Source: UBA1801 sp035353395
GTDB taxonomy: Bacteria > Acidobacteriota > Holophagae > Holophagales > Holophagaceae
DNA: 22,594 nt
Direction of reading: 5' to 3'
Assembly: GCA_035353395.1 (NCBI GenBank)
Contig: DAOPZL010000045.1
Coordinates: forward strand, 1 to 22,594
The position numbers and the translations under genes were made by a program. A model generated the notes under the pieces. The model was not told the DNA's origin, did no database searches, and saw nothing but the letters and a program-made list of their open reading frames with translations. Below, one piece after another: positions 13,765 through 21,522 of this stretch (within the stretch, counting starts at the first letter, position 1; each line of letters begins with the position of its first letter).

Positions 13765-14520
13765 GTGGCCAAGAGCATCCAGCTGATCCGCAACGACCTC
13801 ATCGACCGGGTGGAGGAATACATCCAGGAGCAGCAGCTTGCGCCCGGCACGCGCCTGCCGAGCGAACGAGAGCTGTGCGAACTCTGGCGATGCAATCGGG
13901 TCACTCTCCGGACCGCCCTGCGCAAATTGGTCGACGAAGGCCGCCTCTACCGCGTGCAGGGCAGCGGCACCTTCCTCTCCACCCCCAGGATCGAGCGGAA
14001 CCTGTGGCAATTCTGCTCGTTCGGGGAGGCTATGCGAGCCGGAGGCTACGAACTATGCACCCGCCTCATCGCGTTCGAACGTCTGGAAGCCCCCAAGAGG
14101 ATCGCAGAATCCTTGGAGGTGGCCCTCGGAACCCCGCTTTGGCGCATCGAACGTCTGAGGATCGTGGATCGATTGCCCCTGGCCCTCGAGACAGCGTGGG
14201 TGCCTGCCGATCTGGCGCCGACCCTCGACCAGTTCGATCTCGAACTGAATTCTCTGTATTCGACGCTCGAAGCGCACTTCGGGATCAGGCTCATGCGGGC
14301 ATATGAAGACCTTTCCACCGCCAAGAGCCAGCCGAAGGATGCAGGGCTTCTCCTAGTTCCGGAAGGGATGGACATGTTGGTGCTGGAAGGTACGGCTTTC
14401 GACGACAAGGACAGGCCTGTCGAGTATTCCCGAGCCCTTACGCGCGGCGATCGCTGCCTCTTCACGATGCGGGTCGGAAAGGGGGCGGCGGCCCGTGGTT
14501 GTCACGATGAAGCGCGCTGA
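13765..14520 (+). CDS. GntR-family (HutC-type) transcriptional regulator 1
   Basis: This 251-residue protein has an N-terminal winged helix (about residues 8-75) with the GntR signature LPSERELCELWRCNRVTLRT and the wing VQGSGTFL. A UTRA ligand-binding domain follows (about 90-245), with LIAFERLEAPKRIAESLEV and ALGTPLWRIERLRIVDRLPLALE, typical of HutC-type GntR proteins that sense sugars, phosphosugars or amino acid derivatives. The start is a GTG at 13765 preceded by AGGA; no ATG gives a complete DNA-binding domain. It lies upstream of a second, clearly different HutC-type regulator and of the fructosamine genes. The E. coli and Bacillus FrlR repressors belong to this same subfamily, so it may be a FrlR counterpart, but which of the two fills that role cannot be told. 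Confidence 0.9.
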   Translation: MAKSIQLIRNDLIDRVEEYIQEQQLAPGTRLPSERELCELWRCNRVTLRTALRKLVDEGRLYRVQGSGTFLSTPRIERNLWQFCSFGEAMRAGGYELCTRLIAFERLEAPKRIAESLEVALGTPLWRIERLRIVDRLPLALETAWVPADLAPTLDQFDLELNSLYSTLEAHFGIRLMRAYEDLSTAKSQPKDAGLLLVPEGMDMLVLEGTAFDDKDRPVEYSRALTRGDRCLFTMRVGKGAAARGCHDEAR

Positions 14521-14603
14521 CCTCATGGAAGCCAAGACACCGCGCCGTCGAACCTTGAACGGCACAACGCGCACTGCGGATCTCCCGCTCGAGGTGGTTT
14601 GAC

Positions 14604-15332
14604 ATGGCCGCGGACTGGAAGATGCCTCTGCACTTGCAACTATACGAGCTGCTCAAGGAGAAGATCGAGGCCCACACCTTCGCGCCGGGATCCATGATCC
14701 CCTCGGAAAGGGAGCTGTCCACCCAGTACGAACTGAACCGGATGACCGTCCGCGGGGCACTTCGTCTTTTGGTGGAGGAAGGATATCTACGGACGATCCA
14801 CGGGAAGGGAACCTTTGTGTCCGGACCCAAGTTCATGCGGGACCTGGAGGAGATGAAGGGCTTCAGCCAGGCCTTGCGAGAGAAGGGGATCAAGCCCTCG
14901 GACCGCTTGGTGTATCGCGAGGTCCTGCCGGCCGGCACCTTCATCGCGTCTCGACTCGGAGTTTCCCCTGCGGACCAGGTCGTCAGGCTGGTCCGCCTCC
15001 GTTCAGGCAATGGGACCCCCATCGCCATCGAGGAGGCTTTCGTACCCTCAGGGCTGATCCCTGAACTGATGGACCTGGACCTTCATGTGATCTCCCTGTA
15101 CGAAGCGTTCGAATTGCACGGAATCCATCCAGAGAGGGCCGTGCAGACTCTCTCCATGGTCCAGGTATCGGGCGGTGAAGCCAAACTGCTGAAGCTGGCG
15201 GACGGGGATTCCGTTTTCCGTTTCGAAGCGCAGAGCTTCGATTCCCAGGACCGCTGCATCGAGTTCGTGCGGTCGTTGACTCGGCCAAACACATGCAGCT
15301 TCCGGGCTGAACTGATCAGGAGCCAACCATGA
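14604..15332 (+). CDS. GntR-family (HutC-type) transcriptional regulator 2
   Basis: This 242-residue protein has the winged helix at about residues 8-75 (IPSERELSTQYELNRMTVRG, HGKGTFV) and a UTRA effector domain at about 90-238 (GFSQALREKGIKPSDRLVYR, RLRSGNGTPIAIEEAFVP, SLTRPNTCSFRAELI). The first residues, PLHLQLYELLKEKIE, are the standard lead-in helix. A GAGGTGG site lies six bases before the ATG. It follows the first regulator by 83 bases on the same strand, probably in one transcript, and precedes the transporter genes by a 704-base gap. It looks the more canonical of the two and is the better candidate for a FrlR-like repressor responding to a phosphorylated Amadori compound; that assignment rests on gene neighbourhood only. 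Confidence 0.92.
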   Translation: MAADWKMPLHLQLYELLKEKIEAHTFAPGSMIPSERELSTQYELNRMTVRGALRLLVEEGYLRTIHGKGTFVSGPKFMRDLEEMKGFSQALREKGIKPSDRLVYREVLPAGTFIASRLGVSPADQVVRLVRLRSGNGTPIAIEEAFVPSGLIPELMDLDLHVISLYEAFELHGIHPERAVQTLSMVQVSGGEAKLLKLADGDSVFRFEAQSFDSQDRCIEFVRSLTRPNTCSFRAELIRSQP

Positions 15333-16036
15333 AGACCTGAGACGACTTCACGGAACAAATGCCGCATCCAAGGGCCTTCGTTTCTCTATACACACAGGAC
15401 TGGCCAGGGAACACAGGCAAGTCGCGGTACCCCACGATGCGCATGTGTGCTTGGTATGGGTTTATCTACGCGGACACTGCTGCATAGATCGGCTCGAGCC
15501 GACTGTACAGCTGGGGCAGGCGTGCGTTCCAAGGAAGACTCCCTCCTCCGGATGGACCAGCGGCTCGGTGTATCTCGACACCACCGCCTGTGGGAGTTGT
15601 TGTCGTTTCGCCATGCCTCTCTCGACAGGGAATCCACCTTTATGGCTATTGTAGCAGCCGGCGAAAAACACGTGGGGGCCCTCCCGGCGCCAATCGGAAC
15701 GCCTCCGGAAGGTCCGTACGGATGCGGGACCGGATTCAACCGCACGACGATTCGCGACGAAAGCGAGGGCGGTCGTCCCCCCCCTCCTCGATTTCCCCTG
15801 CCCCGCGGATTGGAACCTGGGTTGAATCATCGCGGGGCACATGATCTGGGAAGCTTCAGCCTTGTCGCCGATCCGCGGGGAGTCCGGCCGAGCTGCCCAC
15901 TGTCGTCCATCGATCGCGGTCCTCCCATCCGAATGCAAGAGCTTCACGACAAAGAGCGCCCCTGCGGCCGAATCCATGGACGCAGAGGTTGGCCACCGAT
16001 CCCTTTCTTCACTCCACAACCACAAGGAGTCATGAA
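15333..16036. other. 704-base non-coding leader before the fructosamine operon
   Basis: No convincing gene lies here. Two open frames of about 200 codons, one on each strand, overlap the whole area but resemble no family, have erratic composition and lack ribosome-binding sites. The region should hold the operon promoter. It contains a perfect 14-base palindrome (TCGGCTCGAGCCGA, 15489-15502) directly followed by the 8-base palindrome CTGTACAG (15503-15510), ATGCGCAT at 15437-15444, and TCCGTACGGA near 15713. A good ribosome-binding site (AAGGAG) appears only at the 3' end. The length suggests a long 5' leader, extra operators or decayed sequence. Confidence 0.5.
15489..15510. promoter_or_regulatory. 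Adjacent palindromes upstream of the sugar ABC operon
   Basis: TCGGCTCGAGCCGA is a perfect 14-base palindrome centred on CG; it touches the 8-base palindrome CTGTACAG. Symmetric sites of this size are common operators for dimeric regulators, and a palindrome centred on CG is usual for LacI-type proteins, though the local regulators are GntR-type. The site lies about 530 bases before the binding-protein gene. It is a candidate only. Confidence 0.3.
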
Positions 16037-17350
16037 ATGAAGAGCTCCACGAGATTCCTCGCCTTTGCACCGGTTCTAGCCCTGGCGGTCCTGGGCATGA
16101 CGGCTTGCGGCCGGAAAAGTGATTCCGGGGCCAGCGCCAACGGGTCGTCCGGTCCAGTAGAGATCAAGTTTCTGCACAAATGGCCCCAGCCAGTGAACAT
16201 GGCCTACTTTGAAGGGGTCGTGAAGGCCTTCGAGACGGCCAATCCGAACATCAAGATCAAGATGGAAGCCGTTGCGGACGAGCCGATCAAGGACAAACTC
16301 CGGGTCCTGATGGGTTCCGATTCCCAGCCGGACATCTATTTCTCCTGGAGCGGCGAGTTCGCCAAGAAATTCGTCAGCTCAAGCAACGCCTTCGACCTGA
16401 CGGAGGCGTTGAATGCTGATCCTGGGTGGAAGGACAGCATCATGAAGGCAGGGCTGGAGCCCTTCACATTCAACAACAAGAACTACGGCATCCCGCTTCG
16501 CATCAACGGCAAGTTTTTCGTGTACAACAAGACGCTGTTCGCGAAATACAAGTTGAGCGAGCCCCAGACATGGGACCAGTTCATGTCGACCTGCGAGACG
16601 CTCAAGAAGAATGGAGTCGTTCCCATCGCATTCGGGAACATCACCCCCTGGGCAGCCTGCCACTACCTGACTGGACTCAACCAGAAATGGGTTCCCCAGG
16701 AGGTCCGTGAAAAGGACTACGACCCGAAGAACGGAGAATTCACCGATCCCGGCTACATCAAGGCCCTGCAGTACTTCAAGAATCTGAACGACAAGGGATA
16801 TTTCAACAAGGGGGTCAATTCCACAGAGCACAACATGATGGTGGAGACGTTTGCACAAGGCAAGCAAGCCATGATGTACGTCGAGCTGGAAGAGTTCCAG
16901 GACGTGAACACGAAGATGGCGGGCAAGCCCTGGGGGTTCTTCCCGCTGCCAAGCATCGAGAATGCCCCTGGCAATCAGAAGTTCCTCACCGGGGCACCCG
17001 ATGGGTTCATGGTCTCCGCGAAGACCAAACATCCCCAGGAGGCGATCGCCTTCCTGAAGTTCCTCACGAACAAGGAGAACAGCGCCAAGCTCGTGTCCAC
17101 CCTGGGTTGGCCGAGTCCGGTGATCGGAGCCGTGAACTCCAGCAACGCACCGGACTTCCTCGTCAAGGGCATGGAAGCCATCCAGAAGGCTGAAGGCATG
17201 GCCTTGTGGCTCGACACGGATATCAACATCAAAATTTCCGACATCTATCTCCCGGACCTGCAAGAACTGCTGAACGGGAAGAAGACTCCGCAACAGATCA
17301 TGAAGGAAGTCCAGGACGCCGCCAGGCAGGTCGCCTCGGAAACCAAGTAG
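16037..17350 (+). CDS. ABC sugar-binding lipoprotein (FrlO-like by context)
   Basis: This 437-residue extracellular solute-binding protein family 1 member captures the substrate for the importer encoded just downstream. A signal peptide ends in LGMTAC with Cys24 as the likely lipidated residue, followed by a Gly/Ser-rich linker. The mature part starts VEIKFLHKWPQP and shows family phrases such as PDIYFSWSGEFAKKF, NNKNYGIPLRINGKFFVYNK and ETFAQGKQAMMYVE. The ATG at 16037 has an AAGGAG site; an in-frame start at 15989 would bury the signal peptide and is rejected. A strong stem-loop follows the stop, typical of binding-protein genes expressed above their permeases. The ligand is inferred from the FrlB- and FrlD-like enzymes encoded downstream: probably fructoselysine or another Amadori compound. 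Confidence 0.92.
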   Translation: MKSSTRFLAFAPVLALAVLGMTACGRKSDSGASANGSSGPVEIKFLHKWPQPVNMAYFEGVVKAFETANPNIKIKMEAVADEPIKDKLRVLMGSDSQPDIYFSWSGEFAKKFVSSSNAFDLTEALNADPGWKDSIMKAGLEPFTFNNKNYGIPLRINGKFFVYNKTLFAKYKLSEPQTWDQFMSTCETLKKNGVVPIAFGNITPWAACHYLTGLNQKWVPQEVREKDYDPKNGEFTDPGYIKALQYFKNLNDKGYFNKGVNSTEHNMMVETFAQGKQAMMYVELEEFQDVNTKMAGKPWGFFPLPSIENAPGNQKFLTGAPDGFMVSAKTKHPQEAIAFLKFLTNKENSAKLVSTLGWPSPVIGAVNSSNAPDFLVKGMEAIQKAEGMALWLDTDINIKISDIYLPDLQELLNGKKTPQQIMKEVQDAARQVASETK

Positions 17351-17362
17351 CTTCGCTGCTGA

Positions 17363-17396
17363 TGACGGCGGAGGAGGATTCGCCCTTCCGCCGTCA
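17363..17396 (+). promoter_or_regulatory. Stem-loop between binding-protein and permease genes
   Basis: Perfect 10-base arms TGACGGCGGA (17363-17372) and TCCGCCGTCA (17387-17396) enclose a 14-base loop. There is no T-run, so it is not a classic terminator. In malE-malF-like operons such a structure protects the upstream mRNA from 3' exonucleases and raises binding-protein output. It ends right against the ribosome-binding site of the permease gene, which could also lower permease translation. Confidence 0.6.
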
Positions 17397-17409
17397 GGAG
17401 GGAACCAGT

Positions 17410-18291
17410 TTGAGATCCAATCAGAACCGATCTCTCATTCTGCTCTACATTCTGCCAGCTCTCTTGTTGATGACGTCGTTCATCTATTACCCCCTGGTAC
17501 AGAATTTCATCTACAGCTTCTATCGCTGGAGCGCGTTCTCCTCCAGCAAGGTCTTCATCGCATTCGACAACTACAAGCGGCTCTTTCTCGATCCGGTGTT
17601 CTATATCGCCGTCAAGAACAACGTACTGTATGCGTTGGTCTCCGTGCTCTGCCAGTGCGGAATTGGACTCATCATAGCCGCGGCATTGGAGGAGAAATTC
17701 CTCCGGAGATATCAAGGATTCTTCAGGACCGTCTACTTCATCCCCGCGGTCATTTCCATGACCGTGATCGGGCTCTTGTGGCAGCTGATCTACAATCCCA
17801 ACATCGGAATCGTGAATGCCATGCTGGATCTTCTGAAGCTTGGAAGATTCGCGCACGAGTGGCTGGGGGACAGCAACACTGCGATCTACGCGATCATCCT
17901 GGTTTCCCAGTGGCAGTACACCGGCTACATCATGCTCCTTTACCTGGTGGCGATGCAGAAGATCCCGGCGGAACTGTATGAATCCGCCAGGATCGATGGC
18001 GCCGGGCCGACACGGTGCTTCTTCAGCATCACGATTCCGCAGATCAAGGAAATGATCGTGGTGTGCACCGTCATCACGATCATCGGATCCTTCAAGCTCT
18101 TCGATGAAATCTACGTCATGACGGCCGGCGGCCCGGGCCGTTCCACGGAGGTCCTGGCCACGGCCATGTACCGCTCGGGCTTCCGGAACGATGAAATGGG
18201 CTATGCGGCCGCCTTTGCGGTGGTCCTGTTTCTCATCACCTTCATCTTCACGTTGATCCAGCTGAAGGTCTCGAGAACCTCGGAGGAGTAG
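17410..18291 (+). CDS. ABC sugar transporter permease 1 (MalF/UgpA type)
   Basis: This 293-residue inner-membrane protein is one half of the importer's membrane channel. It has about six hydrophobic helices, starting with LILLYILPALLLMTSFIYYPL. The cytoplasmic EAA loop that docks on the ATPase is readable as ELYESARIDGAGPTRCFFSI followed by TIPQIK. A late phrase, FDEIYVMTAGGPGRSTEVLA, is typical of the MalF/UgpA side of such transporters. I choose the TTG at 17410, eight to ten bases after a GGAGGGAA site, because it gives the normal family start; the frame is open further upstream but that part is the end of the binding-protein gene in another frame. Permease 2 follows after 9 bases. Confidence 0.93.
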   Translation: MRSNQNRSLILLYILPALLLMTSFIYYPLVQNFIYSFYRWSAFSSSKVFIAFDNYKRLFLDPVFYIAVKNNVLYALVSVLCQCGIGLIIAAALEEKFLRRYQGFFRTVYFIPAVISMTVIGLLWQLIYNPNIGIVNAMLDLLKLGRFAHEWLGDSNTAIYAIILVSQWQYTGYIMLLYLVAMQKIPAELYESARIDGAGPTRCFFSITIPQIKEMIVVCTVITIIGSFKLFDEIYVMTAGGPGRSTEVLATAMYRSGFRNDEMGYAAAFAVVLFLITFIFTLIQLKVSRTSEE

Positions 18292-18300
18292 GGAGCCAGT

Positions 18301-19137
18301 ATGCAGAGAACCTCTGTGGGAACCAGGCTGGGCCGATCCCTGATATGGGCCGGGCTCTGCATCTATGCGGCAGGCATCATCTATCCGTTCGTATGGATGT
18401 TCGTCAGCGGATTCAAGACGACCTCGGAACTGTTCAACAACACCTGGGCGCCGCCAGCCCATTGGAACTTCCAGAACTATGTGGACGCATGGAACCAAGG
18501 CGTTGGCCGCTATTTCATGAACAGCGTGATCGTCACCTTGTCGACCGTGGTGCTCACCATCTTCATCAGCGCGGCGGCCGCTTTTGCGATGAGCCGATTC
18601 GAGTTCAGGGGCAAGAAGCTCATGCTCGTCTTCGTCGTCGGAGGCTTGATGCTCTCTCCCGAAGTGAGCGTCATTTCTCTCTACAAGCTTCTTCAGGACA
18701 TGAAGATCTACAACACCTACCTGTCGCTGATCATTCCGTACACAGCTTTCCGCGTTCCATTCACGATCTTTCTTCTCAGGTCCTATTTCCTGTCGCTGCC
18801 TCGCGAGGTGGAGGAATCGGCATACATCGATGGGTGCGGGACCTTCCGCGTGTTCTGGAGCATCGTGCTCCCGATGAGCAAGCCCATCATCGCAACGGCG
18901 TCCTTGTTGACCGCCATGGCGGCATGGAATGAGTTCATGTTCGGCCTGGTCTTCATCGAGAGCGACAAGCTTCGGACGATCCCGGTTGGCCTCATGAATC
19001 TGAGAGGCGCCTTTAGCACCAACTGGGCGGTGCTCCTGGCAGGATTATCCATATCAGCATCAACAATGATTGTTTTTTTCTTGTTATTTCAAAAAAAATT
19101 AATACGAGGATTGACAGAGGGCAGCGTGAAAGGATAG
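18301..19137 (+). CDS. ABC sugar transporter permease 2 (MalG/UgpE type)
   Basis: This 278-residue partner permease starts with a short cytoplasmic stretch, then IWAGLCIYAAGIIYPFVWMF. Its EAA loop is REVEESAYIDGCGTFRVFWS followed by IVLPMSKP, matching the MalG/UgpE side. The end, FQKKLIRGLTEGSVKG, is the classic C-terminus of this family, showing the reading frame is intact. The last 30 codons differ sharply in composition from the rest: they contain T7 and A8 runs and A/T-ending codons such as ATA, TTA and AAA that are rare elsewhere in the window. The ATG at 18301 has a GGAG site. The gene lies between permease 1 and the ATPase gene. Confidence 0.94.
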   Translation: MQRTSVGTRLGRSLIWAGLCIYAAGIIYPFVWMFVSGFKTTSELFNNTWAPPAHWNFQNYVDAWNQGVGRYFMNSVIVTLSTVVLTIFISAAAAFAMSRFEFRGKKLMLVFVVGGLMLSPEVSVISLYKLLQDMKIYNTYLSLIIPYTAFRVPFTIFLLRSYFLSLPREVEESAYIDGCGTFRVFWSIVLPMSKPIIATASLLTAMAAWNEFMFGLVFIESDKLRTIPVGLMNLRGAFSTNWAVLLAGLSISASTMIVFFLLFQKKLIRGLTEGSVKG

Positions 19138-19148
19138 GGATTAAAAAT

Positions 19149-19181
19149 ATGATTATTAACGAGGCATGCACGAATGGCTAA
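19149..19181 (+). other. Ten-codon open frame overlapping the ATPase start
   Basis: ATG at 19149, in an AT-rich patch and downstream of AGGATAGGGA, opens a ten-codon frame ending TAA at 19179-19181, just past the ATPase ATG at 19174. It might feed ribosomes to the ATPase gene, whose own ribosome-binding site (GAGG) is weak and rather distant. It also lies in the -1 frame of permease 2. No function is known. Confidence 0.15.
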
Positions 19182-20283
19182 CGTATCACTCAAGCATATC
19201 AACAAGATCTATGCGGGGAATATCCAGGCGGTCAAGGACTTCAATCTCGAGATCGAGGACAGAGAGTTCATCGTGCTGGTCGGCCCTTCCGGCTGTGGGA
19301 AAACAACCATACTGCGCATGATTGCCGGCCTCGAAGATATTACGAGCGGAGATCTCAACATCGGAGAAAAGCGCGTCAACAATATGGCTCCAAAAGATCG
19401 AGATATCGCCATGGTTTTCCAGAACTATGCGCTGTACCCGCACATGACCGTCTATGAGAACATGGCATTCGGCCTGAAAATCAAGAAAGTTCCAAAGAAG
19501 GAGATCGATGCGAAGATCAACGAGGCCGCCAACATCCTCGAGATCTCGCATCTGCTCAAGCGAACCCCGAAGGCCCTTTCCGGCGGGCAACGCCAGCGGG
19601 TGGCTCTGGGTCGAGCCATCGTGCGACACCCTAAGGTCTTCCTCATGGACGAACCACTGTCCAATCTGGACGCCAAGCTCCGGGTGCAGATGCGCACGGA
19701 GATTTCCAAACTTCACCGCAAGCTCCAGACCACCTTCGTCTACGTGACGCATGACCAGACCGAGGCCATGACCATGGGCTCTCGGATCGTCATCATGAAG
19801 GACGGACTAGTCCAGCAGATCGACACACCACAGAACGCCTACACGAATCCGGCAAACCTTTTCGTCGCCGGGTTCATCGGAAGCCCTCAGATGAACATCT
19901 ACAAGGGCATCGTGGAGGAAAGCCGGGAGGGCGTTTACATCCGGGCGGCCGACAGCTCGCGGGTCTTGGTGAGCCAGGAAAAAGCGGAATCCCTGAAAAG
20001 GAGGGGCTATGTAGGCCGGGAGGTCTATTTCGGCGTCAGGCCTGAAAATTTCCATGATGCCGACTGTGATCCTCTGAGTGACGCCTTTTCCGATGCGGAA
20101 AGCGTCGTGGAAGTGGCAGAACTCATGGGGGCTGAACTCTATCTGGTCATGAACATCTGGGGATGCCAGACCACGGCAAGGGTCGAGGCCAAGTCCGGCA
20201 AGAAGGCCGGCGACAGGGTCAAGCTCCACTACCACAGGCAGAAGGTTTATTTATTCGACAAGGAGACGGAAATGACTTTGTAG
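19174..20283 (+). CDS. ABC sugar transporter ATPase (MsmX/UgpC type)
   Basis: This 369-residue ATP-binding subunit powers the importer. Motifs are Walker A GPSGCGKTT (residues 37-45), Q-loop VFQNYALYPHMTVYENMAFG, signature LSGGQRQRVALGRAI (from 135), Walker B VFLMDEPLSNLD (Asp159-Glu160) and switch VTHDQTEAMTM. A C-terminal regulatory OB/TOBE domain (about 240-369) includes GREVYFGVRPENF. This is the MalK/UgpC/MsmX class, which pairs with family 1 binding proteins. In Bacillus the frl transporter relies on the shared ATPase MsmX encoded elsewhere; here the ATPase gene lies inside the operon. The ATG at 19174 is the only start that gives the full N-terminal strand. The gene is followed after 58 bases by the deglycase gene. 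Confidence 0.95.
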   Translation: MANVSLKHINKIYAGNIQAVKDFNLEIEDREFIVLVGPSGCGKTTILRMIAGLEDITSGDLNIGEKRVNNMAPKDRDIAMVFQNYALYPHMTVYENMAFGLKIKKVPKKEIDAKINEAANILEISHLLKRTPKALSGGQRQRVALGRAIVRHPKVFLMDEPLSNLDAKLRVQMRTEISKLHRKLQTTFVYVTHDQTEAMTMGSRIVIMKDGLVQQIDTPQNAYTNPANLFVAGFIGSPQMNIYKGIVEESREGVYIRAADSSRVLVSQEKAESLKRRGYVGREVYFGVRPENFHDADCDPLSDAFSDAESVVEVAELMGAELYLVMNIWGCQTTARVEAKSGKKAGDRVKLHYHRQKVYLFDKETEMTL

Positions 20284-20341
20284 AAACTCATGATCAACAG
20301 GCGCAAATGGAACATCAACCAATTTCAAAGGAAAGAAAGAA

Positions 20342-21349
20342 ATGGAAACAAAGGCCGCAGAATACATGGAAGCTTTGAAGCACGGGGTTTCGCAGCTCCC
20401 GGTCATCGAAAGAGCGGTGAAGGAGATCGTCGATCGAGGCGTAGAGAACGTGTATCTCGTGGGCTGTGGCGGCTCCCTGGCTGTCATGTCGCCCCTGAAA
20501 TACATCCTGGATGTGACTTCCAGGCTCCCGGTCTATGAATTCAACGCAAGTGAATTCCTCGCTGTCAAACCGGTCAAGTTCTCTAGGAAGTCTTTGGTAA
20601 TCACATCCTCTTATACGGGAACGACCAAGGAGACTGTTCAGGCGGCTGAGTTCGCCAAGAGCCTCGGCGCGCCCATCATCGCGTTCGTCGGCAAACTGGA
20701 TTCTCCCTTGGGTCACCTGGCCGACTATGCCTTCGCGAACGACGCCGTGGCCGGAGTAACGGATTCGAAGCTGATCATGCTCTACCAGATCGTATTCAAC
20801 TTGATCCGACACACGGACCACTATCCGCGCTATGACGAGATGATGCAGGTGCTCGGAAGGCTTCCGGAACTGCTGCCCGCCGTCAAGGAGGCAGCGGAGG
20901 AGCGGGCTGAGCGCTTCGCACGAGTATTCGGCGAAGAAGAGTTCTTCATCACCACGGGAGCTGGCATCTGCTGGGGCGAGGCATACTCCTACGCCTGCTG
21001 CATCTTCGAGGAGATGCAGTGGATCAAGGCACACCCATCGCATGCGGGTGAATTCTTCCATGGTACGTTCGAGATCCTGACAGGACAGACCCCGCTGCTC
21101 ATCCTCCAGGGAGAGGATCGGACTCGTTCACTGCTGGATCGAGTGATAACCTTTGCGAGGAAATTCACCAACAAGGTCGAATTGATCGACACGAGAGACT
21201 ACGAACTCCGGGGGGTGCCCGAGGACTTGAGAGGCTATCTGTCCCCCCTCGTCATTTCCGCTGTGCTCTCCAGGTACTCGGATCATCTCTCCGGATTCCG
21301 GAAGCACCCCCTGTCCACGCGACGATACATGTTCAAGATCGATTATTGA
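20342..21349 (+). CDS. frlB: FrlB-like fructosamine-6-phosphate deglycase (SIS domains)
   Basis: This 335-residue cytoplasmic protein has two SIS (sugar isomerase) domains, at about residues 30-165 and 200-320; the first shows VYLVGCGGSLAVMSPLKYIL and ITSSYTGTTKETVQAA. Family members FrlB, FraB and GfrF split a 6-phosphorylated Amadori compound into glucose 6-phosphate and the free amine. The catalytic Glu/His pair I recall for Salmonella FraB (Glu214, His230, 16 residues apart) has an equally spaced match here: Glu224 in FEEMQW and His240 in GEFFHG. The C-terminus SDHLSGFRKHPLSTRRYMFK matches the FrlB ending pattern (H-x-n-RRYY...). GlmS/AgaS-type aminosugar isomerases are less likely given the kinase encoded next. 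The amine (lysine, another amino acid or asparagine) cannot be told. SD: AAAGGAAAG before the ATG. Confidence 0.88.
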   Translation: METKAAEYMEALKHGVSQLPVIERAVKEIVDRGVENVYLVGCGGSLAVMSPLKYILDVTSRLPVYEFNASEFLAVKPVKFSRKSLVITSSYTGTTKETVQAAEFAKSLGAPIIAFVGKLDSPLGHLADYAFANDAVAGVTDSKLIMLYQIVFNLIRHTDHYPRYDEMMQVLGRLPELLPAVKEAAEERAERFARVFGEEEFFITTGAGICWGEAYSYACCIFEEMQWIKAHPSHAGEFFHGTFEILTGQTPLLILQGEDRTRSLLDRVITFARKFTNKVELIDTRDYELRGVPEDLRGYLSPLVISAVLSRYSDHLSGFRKHPLSTRRYMFKIDY

Positions 21350-21423
21350 GTCTCTTGATCCCGCAAGACTCGGATGGCTGCCCTTCACGAGAATGAACCT
21401 GCGGCCGATATCCTTCCACTCTG

Positions 21424-21455
21424 CGTTCGGGCGGCATCGCCCTGTCGCCCGAACG
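21424..21455 (+). promoter_or_regulatory. Stem-loop between frlB and frlD
   Basis: Perfect 10-base arms CGTTCGGGCG (21424-21433) and CGCCCGAACG (21446-21455) with a 12-base loop lie in the 173-base gap between frlB and frlD. No T-run follows. It may act as an mRNA processing or stability element that sets kinase output apart from the upstream genes, or as a partial terminator. Confidence 0.5.
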
Positions 21456-21522
21456 AACATCCCAACTCGGTGCCGGATCCTCCAAACGAAGACCGCCGGT
21501 CCAATCATCCAAAGGTGAAGCC

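Noticed and set aside
15447..16070. Open frames of about 200 codons on both strands in the long leader
   Set aside because: Neither has a ribosome-binding site, a family resemblance or a steady codon pattern, and they overlap each other fully.
17206..17409. Upstream extension of permease 1 to 17206
   Set aside because: This part lies inside the binding-protein gene and would add a non-membrane N-terminus; the TTG at 17410 with GGAGGG gives the family start.
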